Shown in pieces: positions 1-4,738 of a stretch of DNA of 13,908 nucleotides (position 1 is its first letter; each line of letters begins with the position of its first letter). Source of the stretch: an uncultured Anaerocolumna sp. (GTDB lineage: Bacteria > Bacillota > Clostridia > Lachnospirales > Lachnospiraceae); NCBI GenBank assembly GCA_937901695.1, contig CALDJN010000111.1, positions 1-13,908 on the forward strand, written 5' to 3'. The position numbers and the translations under genes were made by a program. The notes beneath the pieces are model-generated. The model was not told the DNA's origin. It searched no databases and worked only from the letters and a program-made list of their open reading frames with translations.

Positions 1-224
1 CAATACATTCGGAACTAACAATATATTTAGAACTTCAATACATTCGGAACTAACAATATATTTAGAACTTCAATACATTCGGAACTAACAGCATATTTAG
101 AACTTCAACACATTTGCAACTTCAATATGCTTGGAACTTCAATATGCTTGGAACTTCAATACACTTGGAACTTCAATGCACTTGAGACTTCAATATACTT
201 GGAACTTTAATACATTTAGAACTT
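1..224. repeat. Tandem repeat array (17-bp units, partly as 35-bp double units)
   Basis: Three near-identical 35-bp units (1-35, 36-70, 71-105) are followed by seven 17-bp units (106-122, 123-139, 140-156, 157-173, 174-190, 191-207, 208-224). The 17-bp consensus is CAATAYAYTTGGAACTT, and each 35-bp unit is one 17-bp plus one 18-bp variant of it. Units on the right are more diverged, while the leftmost 35-bp units are nearly identical, as expected for recent amplification from the left. The period is not a multiple of three, so it is not a coding repeat. The array is cut by the window edge. Each junction contains the small dyad GAA-C-TTC, so a protein-binding array is possible but unproven. 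Confidence 0.9.
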
Positions 225-239
225 CATATATTTAATAGG

Positions 240-273
240 ATATTTTTATAATGTAAAAAGGTGATAAAAATAT
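240..273. repeat. AT-rich inverted repeat
   Basis: Perfect 10-bp arms ATATTTTTAT (240-249) and ATAAAAATAT (264-273) are separated by 14 bp. The same TATTTTTAT core recurs in another inverted repeat at 425-469. In such AT-rich DNA chance is a real alternative. The remaining sequence between 225 and 424 shows no ORF with a ribosome binding site and no other recognisable element. Confidence 0.4.
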
Positions 274-424
274 ATTATATTAGCATATCATTTAATTTAT
301 GAAAAATTAACATAAAGTCAAAAAGTATGGCATATATTTAATTACATTCAACATGGAATCTATAGAAACAGATACCAGAAAGTAAGTTTTAGGAGCAATC
401 TGAACAAACAGAATCAAATTTTTC

Positions 425-469
425 ATAAAAATACCATCACTTTTTTTAAAACTTTTATGATATTTTTAT
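425..469. repeat. Inverted repeat abutting a promoter
   Basis: Arms 425-437 (ATAAAAATACCAT) and 457-469 (ATGATATTTTTAT) match at 12 of 13 positions. The right arm ends where the putative -35 box of the plus-strand promoter begins (469-474). The position fits an operator or activator site for the downstream small-RNA candidate, or simply an AT-rich UP-element-like region. Confidence 0.4.
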
Positions 470-497
470 TGCAATCTAAATATTTCTGTATTATAAT
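469..497 (+). promoter_or_regulatory. Putative vegetative promoter of small-RNA candidate
   Basis: TTGCAA (469-474) and a consensus TATAAT (492-497) are separated by exactly 17 bp, matching the housekeeping sigma factor pattern. Transcription would start near 504. It points right, against all protein genes of the window, into a segment with no ORF but with a hairpin and an intrinsic terminator. Confidence 0.65.
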
Positions 498-503
498 ATA
501 GTT

Positions 504-615
504 GTGTTAGCAAGTTGTCTCTTTAGACTCTTGTTACACACTATATAACCCCTTATTAATTATTTATACTCCCCTCATCGAAACGACCGCATGGCTCCCC
601 CTCGCGGTCGTTTTA
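504..615 (+). ncRNA. Candidate C-rich small regulatory RNA
   Basis: This segment runs from the predicted start of the promoter at 469-497 to the end of an intrinsic terminator. A 5' stem-loop (504-541) has inner stem GTCT/AGAC (517-520/525-528) closed by a CTTT loop, and an outer imperfect stem pairing GTGT..GCAAG with CTTG..ACAC. An AU-rich single-stranded stretch follows, then the terminator stem. Three C-rich unpaired motifs are visible: AACCCC near 548, CTCCCC near 570-575 and CCCCC in the terminator loop. Such motifs are typical of Firmicutes base-pairing sRNAs (for example RoxS/RsaE and FsrA), which target Shine-Dalgarno sequences. I do not recognise it as a named Rfam family. No ribosome binding site precedes the only internal ATG (591). 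Confidence 0.55.
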
Positions 616-618
616 CTT
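581..618 (+). terminator. Intrinsic terminator of the small-RNA candidate
   Basis: A perfect 10-bp stem AAACGACCGC (581-590) / GCGGTCGTTT (604-613) has a 13-nt C-rich loop (591-603) and a T-rich tail. The T tract is short and interrupted (TTTTACTTTG). The GC-rich stem with an A tract on its 5' side stands out clearly from the AT-rich surroundings. The loop sequence with five consecutive C residues is unusual for a plain terminator and would be free to pair. Confidence 0.75.
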
Positions 619-652
619 TGTGCTATTTTACTTGTGAAATTTACTTTATATA

Positions 653-696
653 AAAGAGACCATTAATACATGGCTAGTCATACTGATAGTCTCTTT
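653..696 (-). terminator. Putative terminator downstream of tetR-type gene
   Basis: Read on the minus strand, AAAGAGAC (696-689) pairs with GTCTCTTT (660-653), and the second arm runs into TTTTATAT. The loop is long (28 nt), which weakens the call. It lies 18 bp beyond the stop codon of the regulator gene and is well placed to end its transcript. It may also act from the other side. Confidence 0.5.
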
Positions 697-714
697 CATA
701 TTCTACTACTTCTG

Positions 715-1470
715 CTACTTTTTAAACATGCCATTAACAAGTATATCAACGACCTGATCTACCACTTTGTCAAAATCCATGTTTTCTTCATCAAACATTA
801 CATACTTCAAACCGATAAAGTTTGATACACCCATTAGAAAATAACTAACGACCATTGGATCGTAGTCTTCTACTTCACCATTTTCTTGTGCTTCAACAAT
901 ACCACTAGAATATCTTTCAGCAAATGTATCATAGTAACTGATAAACAGGTTTTTATCAATATACAATGATTCCCATATAATATTGTATGCATGTTTATTA
1001 TCTCTAATGAATTTTAGGAAGGTTCTAAGACCTACTCTTTCCTTTTCAATCCTGCTATCTAATCCTGCAGTAGCATCTCTGATTTCTTTACGAATCAGAT
1101 GACTGTACCTAAGTAGAAGATATTTGTAAAGCAGGTATTTATCTTTAAAATAAATATAAAAAGTACCTAATCCAATACCAGATAAATTTGTAATATCCAC
1201 TATTGAAGTATTATTGTAGCCTTTCTGATAAAAAAGTGTTTCTGCTGCCAGACAAATTTTTTCAAGAGTAGCCTGTCCTCTCTTGGTCTTTGGCATATTT
1301 ACAATTCCATCCATCTCTGTATTTCTATTTTCCAGTGCTTTCTTCTTCCATTCAGATAAAGTACTTTTGGGTATACCTGTTTCTTTTGAAATACTGGAAA
1401 TAGATTCATTATTAGGATGTAACATTCTAGTTACTAAACTATACTTTAATTCTTTATGATACGATGCCAT
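715..1470 (-). CDS. TetR/AcrR-family regulator with extra N-terminal transposase-like HTH
   Basis: This is a predicted DNA-binding transcription factor of 251 aa, longer than the usual 190-210 aa. Residues about 65-112 form the typical TetR DNA-binding domain: a helix beginning at ATLEKICLAAETLF, then TSIVDITNLSGIGLGTFYIYFKDKY. The C-terminal part is the variable, all-helical ligand-binding and dimerisation domain. Residues about 10-46 form a second helix-turn-helix (ESISSISKETGIPKSTLSEW) resembling the N-terminal HTH of IS3/IS911-type transposase OrfA proteins. The ATG at 1470 is supported by AAGGGAG about 9 nt upstream. It has its own promoter and leader. It is the only regulator in the window, so control of the neighbouring hydrolase, CoA-transferase or transport operon is plausible but inferred. 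Confidence 0.85.
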   Translation of the reverse strand: MASYHKELKYSLVTRMLHPNNESISSISKETGIPKSTLSEWKKKALENRNTEMDGIVNMPKTKRGQATLEKICLAAETLFYQKGYNNTSIVDITNLSGIGLGTFYIYFKDKYLLYKYLLLRYSHLIRKEIRDATAGLDSRIEKERVGLRTFLKFIRDNKHAYNIIWESLYIDKNLFISYYDTFAERYSSGIVEAQENGEVEDYDPMVVSYFLMGVSNFIGLKYVMFDEENMDFDKVVDQVVDILVNGMFKK

Positions 1471-1542
1471 AAAATAATTCTCCCTTTCTTAACGGTAGAT
1501 TAATATTAAATTTCACCTCATGACGTTTCCTACCACGGGGAG

Positions 1543-1599
1543 GTAACAATCACGAACTCATTCTTTTATTATTATAAAGCATAAGTTCATGATTGTTAC
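1543..1599 (-). promoter_or_regulatory. Long hairpin in the tetR leader
   Basis: Arms of 24 nt (1543-1566 and 1576-1599) match at 21 of 24 positions around a 9-nt AT loop. Read as minus-strand RNA, two of the three mismatches become G-U pairs, whereas on the plus strand they are C-A mismatches. This favours a structure selected in the tetR leader transcript. No U run follows, so it is not a classical terminator. It could be a leader structure or a long palindromic operator for autoregulation. Confidence 0.6.
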
Positions 1600-1617
1600 T
1601 GTAATATTCTTATAATT

Positions 1618-1646
1618 ATTCTAATACAGTAATAGTAATTAGTCAA
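1618..1646 (-). promoter_or_regulatory. Putative promoter of the tetR-type gene
   Basis: On the minus strand, TTGACT (1646-1641) and TAGAAT (1623-1618) are separated by 17 bp, close to the housekeeping consensus. Transcription would start near 1611, giving a leader of about 140 nt whose first 60-70 nt are occupied by the long hairpin at 1543-1599. Confidence 0.6.
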
Positions 1647-1752
1647 AGACAAATGATATTACATATATAACTTTATGGTATTTCTGCTACAATTCGGCCT
1701 GGATGCCATAAGCTGAACTGTAATACATTTCTGTAAATAATCTATGATATCT

Positions 1753-1874
1753 GAGATTCTTCGCCTAATTCGGCTTTGCTGAATGTGCACTCAGAATTAT
1801 AACGCTAAATAGTATCACAACGAAAGGGATTCTTCGCGAATTCAACTTCGTTGAATTTTCGTTCAGAATGACAC
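1753..1874. repeat. Composite hairpin repeat, left copy (units A and B)
   Basis: There are two dispersed-repeat units in the same orientation. Unit A (about 1753-1800) begins GAGATTCTTCGCC and ends CTCAGAATTAT around an inner stem ATTCGGC-TTT-GCTGAAT. Unit B (1819-1874) begins AACGAAAGGGATTC and ends CAGAATGACAC around inner stem AATTCAAC-TTC-GTTGAATT. Unit B is present in inverted orientation at 2895-2950 with 54 of 56 identical bases, and unit A has a weaker inverted counterpart at about 2962-3014, so the composite flanks the hydrolase gene. The rest of the gene-free stretch 1647-1976 shows only a weak direct repeat (1872-1889 and 1938-1955, 15 of 18 bases). Confidence 0.85.
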
Positions 1875-1976
1875 ACTTTCACAGTAATGATGAACACATT
1901 ACAAAAAACTCAATCGATTCATCCCAATCTTTAACGGTATACTTTCATAGTAATGGCAAATACATAAGCTTTATTA

Positions 1977-2795
1977 TCAAATTATAAATTCTGTCTGTTC
2001 TAAATTAATATATCCTAATACAAGGCTGGCAAAAACAGCAGGTCTTTCATACATGGAAGCATGCCCTGTGTTTGGAAGCATAACCAATTCGGAACCTTTA
2101 ATTAGTTCATTTAGTTGTTTTTGTTCTGCCATAGGTGTAACGTAGTCATTCTCACAACATACAATTAAAGTTGGAACCTTAATGTCAGATAACTTATCAA
2201 CAACATTATGTTGCTCTGCACTGTCTGTAAGTCGTACCATAGAATCCATGAATGGCTTTTGATTAAATACATTTTCTGTTAACAATGTCTTTCTTTTATC
2301 CATCCATTCGCTCTTTTCATTATAAAACCGTGGTGAATATATTACTGGAATAGTTGTGCAATAGTAATCTAATGCATCATTAGCACTTCTGTTCCAACCA
2401 GTTCCAATATCTCTAAGCCAGGATGATGTCTTTGCAGTTGTATTAAATAGAATTAATTTTTCAATATATTGCTGATATTTCACAGAAAATCCTAATGCAA
2501 CTTCTCCGCCATAAGAGATACCTACAATGTTTATTTTACTAATATTTATATTTTCCAATAAGGCTTTTAAAACTTCTACTTGTTCATCCTGTGTATAGGA
2601 TATGCCTTCCATTTTATCACTTCTTCCTTGATCAAGGAAATCAAGGAGTATAAGCTGATTATTTTTTGAAAATGCATCAATAAAGATTCCCCAGCTTGCT
2701 GTGGACATCATAATTCCATTGAGAAGGATTAAAGGTTTACCCTGTCCATAAGTCTCATAATACACTTTTTTACCTTTATACTCTAAATAAGACAA
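1977..2795 (-). CDS. Alpha/beta-fold hydrolase
   Basis: Predicted cytoplasmic serine hydrolase of 272 aa. The catalytic triad is visible: nucleophile Ser94 in GISYGG, acid Asp217 in CENDYVTP, and His245 in NTGHASMYERP. DQGRS near residue 55 is the usual strand-4 motif, and NGIMMS near 26-31 takes the place of the HG oxyanion motif. I chose a TTG start at 2795 because GGAGG (2807-2803) lies 7 nt upstream. An in-frame ATG at 2888 exists, but the extra 31 residues would translate the Shine-Dalgarno sequence and part of a mobile repeat. Substrate is unknown: esterase, thioesterase or C-C hydrolase activity are all possible. The neighbouring CoA-transferase and thiolase genes would suit acyl or beta-keto substrates. 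Inverted composite repeats flank the gene. Confidence 0.85.
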   Translation of the reverse strand: MSYLEYKGKKVYYETYGQGKPLILLNGIMMSTASWGIFIDAFSKNNQLILLDFLDQGRSDKMEGISYTQDEQVEVLKALLENINISKINIVGISYGGEVALGFSVKYQQYIEKLILFNTTAKTSSWLRDIGTGWNRSANDALDYYCTTIPVIYSPRFYNEKSEWMDKRKTLLTENVFNQKPFMDSMVRLTDSAEQHNVVDKLSDIKVPTLIVCCENDYVTPMAEQKQLNELIKGSELVMLPNTGHASMYERPAVFASLVLGYINLEQTEFII

Positions 2796-2802
2796 TTGTT
2801 TT

Positions 2803-2807
2803 CCTCC
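2803..2807 (-). promoter_or_regulatory. Ribosome binding site deciding the TTG start of the hydrolase
   Basis: Minus-strand AAAAGGAGG lies 7 nt before TTG (2795-2793). No comparable site precedes the upstream in-frame ATG codons at 2888 or 2828. Confidence 0.75.
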
Positions 2808-2828
2808 TTTTCGTTTTTTATAGTACAT

Positions 2829-2848
2829 CAAATACTCCCCAGTATTTG
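2829..2848. promoter_or_regulatory. 20-bp perfect palindrome next to -10 box (operator candidate)
   Basis: Arms CAAATACT (2829-2836) and AGTATTTG (2841-2848) surround CCCC (GGGG on the coding strand). It sits directly downstream of a minus-strand TATAAT (2855-2850) that is preceded by a poor -35 (TTGTTA, 15-bp spacing). The location over the start of transcription is typical of a repressor operator, and the local TetR-type protein is the obvious candidate binder. If transcribed, it would form an 8-bp hairpin with a GGGG loop in the hydrolase leader. Confidence 0.55.
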
Positions 2849-2855
2849 AATTATA

Positions 2856-3108
2856 GGGGCAGCTGCAAAATAACAATGTCATTGCCATGAAAGAGTGTCA
2901 TTCTGAGCAAAAATTCAACGAAGTTGAATTCGCGAAGAATCCCTTTCGTTCATAATAGCATGATAATTCTGAGCGCAAATTCAGTAAAGCTGAATTATAA
3001 GCTGGAGGAATCTTACTGTAAAATGAGATTCTTCGCCTTTGAGCTCAGAATGACAGTAATGAGATTCTTCGCCCTTTGGGCTCAGAATGACAGTTTTGCA
3101 ACAGCCTC
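2856..3108. mobile_element. MITE-like element with TIRs, carrying four hairpin units
   Basis: The ends GGGGCAGCTGCAAAA (2856-2870) and TTTTGCAACAGCCTC (3094-3108) are terminal inverted repeats matching at 12 of 15 positions. Inside are units C (2895-2950) and D (about 2962-3014) in one orientation and units E (3025-3058) and F (3061-3094) in the other, E and F being tandem with a 36-bp step. No transposase ORF is present. The same end type bounds the element at 4512-4715. It fills most of the gap between the CoA-transferase and hydrolase genes. No clear target duplication is visible at both ends. Confidence 0.6.
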
Positions 3109-3139
3109 TTATTTTTCATATATCTTATTTTTCATATAT
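3108..3139. repeat. 16-bp tandem duplication across the CoA-transferase stop codon
   Basis: CTTATTTTTCATATAT occurs twice without a gap, at 3108-3123 and 3124-3139. The second copy contains the end of the CoA-transferase gene including its stop codon (3125-3127). The first copy adjoins the right end of the MITE-like element. Confidence 0.8.
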
Positions 3140-4438
3140 TAAACCTAATTCAAGAGCTTGCTTTCTTAATTCATCTCTAAATTTAGGATGAGCGATTGCA
3201 ATTAATCTTTCAACTCTTTCCCTGGTATTTGTTCCTCTTAAAGCAGCCACACCATATTCTGTAACTACATAATCTACATCATTCCTTGATAGGCTAACAA
3301 TAGCACCTTGTTTTAACATAGGTACAATTTTAGATATCTCTTCTTTTTCACCAGTTTCTGGGTTTCTAACCATAGCAGTTGAATAAAGAGTGATGAATGA
3401 ACGTCCATTTTTAGCCTTTTGAGCTCCAATTGCTGTATCTGCCTGCCCGCCGGTACCACTCCATTGTACTGGTCCGATAGATTCAGAACAGCATTGTCCT
3501 GTTAAATCCACTTCAATTGTTGTATTAATAGATACCATATTATCAACCTTTGCAATAGTATCTGGGTCATTTACGTAACGGCCATCCATTACTAGAACAG
3601 ACGGATTGTCATTCATAAAATCATATAACTTTTGATTACCAAGTGCGAATGTACATACTATTTTACCTTTATGTAATGTTTTTTTGCTTCCATTGATAAC
3701 GCCTAAGTTAACTAAATCAACCATACCGGAAGTCATCATTTCTGTATGAACGCCAAGATCCTTTTTATCTTTTAAAGAAGCTGTTGCAGCGTTTGGTATC
3801 CCACCGATACCTAACTGTATACAATCTCCATCATGAATCATATCAGCAATATATTTGCCAATAACAAAATCTTTTTCACTTGAATTAACATCTGGTAAAG
3901 CTGGTACTGGATAATCAGTCTCTACTAAGTAGTCAACTTCAGAATAATGGATTTCTACGTCCCCAAAAGTTCTTGGATAGTTTGGATTAATTTCAAGAAT
4001 TACGATATCAGCTTCATCAATCATACGTCTCTCATATGTATTACTGCATGACAAAGAAATAAATCCGTGTTTATCCGGCATAGTTGCACTGCCAACATAA
4101 ATATTCGGTTTTACATGTGCAAGTCTCTTTATACCAGCCAAATGTAAATGATTTGGTATATATGCAATATTACCATTCTTAACTGATTTTCTCAATTGGG
4201 GAGAGTAGAACCATCCATCGACATTAAAAGATTCTTTATATTCTTCCTTTAAGAATTCGCCTGTAGACATTGATAAACAATTTGTAATCGTAACATTCTT
4301 AACCCGATCTGCTATTGTATGAATATTATTCATAAAAAGCTGAGCTTCGGAAGCTCCCAACCCTGTTACTATCATATCATTTGATTTAACAAGATTTAAT
4401 GCCTCTGCAAGTGAAATTACTTTTTCCTTATAATCCAT
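3125..4438 (-). CDS. Acetyl-CoA hydrolase/4-hydroxybutyrate CoA-transferase family protein
   Basis: Predicted cytoplasmic CoA-transferase of 437 aa, the normal length for the family that includes 4-hydroxybutyrate and butyryl-CoA:acetate CoA-transferases. It swaps CoA between an acyl-CoA (often acetyl-CoA) and a carboxylic acid through a glutamyl-CoA thioester. The glycine-rich motif LGIGGIPNAA (209-218) and the catalytic-Glu motif VHTEMMTSGMVDL with Glu233 are present, close to the known Glu238 of the clostridial 4-hydroxybutyrate enzyme. The C-terminal AHPKFRDEL..ALELGLI is characteristic. The ATG at 4438 is preceded by GAGGAG. An upstream in-frame ATG at 4486 lacks such a site and would begin inside the promoter region. 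The exact acid cannot be told. In context it may activate the acid imported by the adjacent transporter. Confidence 0.9.
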   Translation of the reverse strand: MDYKEKVISLAEALNLVKSNDMIVTGLGASEAQLFMNNIHTIADRVKNVTITNCLSMSTGEFLKEEYKESFNVDGWFYSPQLRKSVKNGNIAYIPNHLHLAGIKRLAHVKPNIYVGSATMPDKHGFISLSCSNTYERRMIDEADIVILEINPNYPRTFGDVEIHYSEVDYLVETDYPVPALPDVNSSEKDFVIGKYIADMIHDGDCIQLGIGGIPNAATASLKDKKDLGVHTEMMTSGMVDLVNLGVINGSKKTLHKGKIVCTFALGNQKLYDFMNDNPSVLVMDGRYVNDPDTIAKVDNMVSINTTIEVDLTGQCCSESIGPVQWSGTGGQADTAIGAQKAKNGRSFITLYSTAMVRNPETGEKEEISKIVPMLKQGAIVSLSRNDVDYVVTEYGVAALRGTNTRERVERLIAIAHPKFRDELRKQALELGLIYEK

Positions 4439-4454
4439 AATTCTCCTCTTTTCT

Positions 4455-4482
4455 ATATTACGCAACCCACATTGTGGTGCAA
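4455..4482 (-). promoter_or_regulatory. Weak putative promoter with palindrome in its spacer
   Basis: On the minus strand, TTGCAC (4482-4477) and TAATAT (4460-4455) are 16 bp apart. Both hexamers are poor matches. Within the spacer lies CCACATTGTGG (4467-4477), a perfect odd-centred 11-bp palindrome flanked by partial GCA/TGC symmetry. A palindrome between -35 and -10 is a classic repressor position. It would serve the CoA-transferase gene, whose start is 17 bp further on. Confidence 0.35.
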
Positions 4483-4511
4483 TCATTCATAGTCTTTTTG
4501 TTTTGTAAAAG

Positions 4512-4715
4512 GAGGCTGCTGCAAAGCTGTCATTCTGAGCCAAAAGGCGAAGAATCTCATTTTGAGGCGAGATTCTTCGCCCAATTCAGCTTTGCTGAAT
4601 TTGTGCTCAGAATGACAAAACTTGCTAGCCGTTGAAAAATCAGCCCGGAGTGACATTACCTGCTCGCAGTGGCAAAATTAGCCCTGAACGACCTTTTTCA
4701 TTTTGCAACAGCCCC
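4512..4715. mobile_element. MITE-like element with TIRs and a large internal palindrome
   Basis: The ends GAGGCTGCTGCAAAG (4512-4526) and TTTTGCAACAGCCCC (4701-4715) are inverted repeats matching at 12 of 15 positions. They are the same type as the ends of the element at 2856-3108. Inside, unit G (4528-4558) and unit H (4569-4617) lie head to head, so the pair forms a long imperfect palindrome, with H also containing inner stem AATTCAGC-TTT-GCTGAATT. The remainder (4618-4700) holds no ORF and degenerate repeat-like sequence. It separates the transport operon from the CoA-transferase gene and, folded in RNA, could act as a transcription or decay barrier. Confidence 0.6.
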
Positions 4716-4738
4716 TCTAATTATATGTCTTAATTAAA

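Noticed and set aside
1..224. CRISPR array
   Set aside because: Units are 17 or 35 bp and directly adjacent with no unique spacers, and no cas genes are nearby. It is a tandem repeat.
591..653. 20-codon ORF starting at ATG 591 inside the small-RNA candidate
   Set aside because: The start codon lies in the terminator loop, no Shine-Dalgarno sequence precedes it, and the segment is better explained as RNA structure.
1511..1543. Riboswitch in the tetR leader downstream of the long hairpin
   Set aside because: A weak local fold (CCTC/GAGG) can be drawn, but no conserved core of a riboswitch class known to me is present.
2796..2888. N-terminal extension of the hydrolase to ATG 2888
   Set aside because: It would translate the GGAGG site and part of the mobile repeat. 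The TTG at 2795 has an ideal ribosome binding site and begins where alpha/beta hydrolase similarity begins.
2924..3142. Plus-strand open frame of 72 codons in the hydrolase/CoA-transferase gap
   Set aside because: It consists of the hairpin repeat units and has no ribosome binding site.
4439..4486. N-terminal extension of the CoA-transferase to ATG 4486
   Set aside because: No ribosome binding site upstream, whereas GAGGAG precedes ATG 4438, where the family sequence begins.
4512..4715. Intrinsic terminator after the transport operon
   Set aside because: Strong hairpins are present, but none is followed by a U tract on the minus strand. The features are better explained as a MITE-like element that might only secondarily affect transcription.
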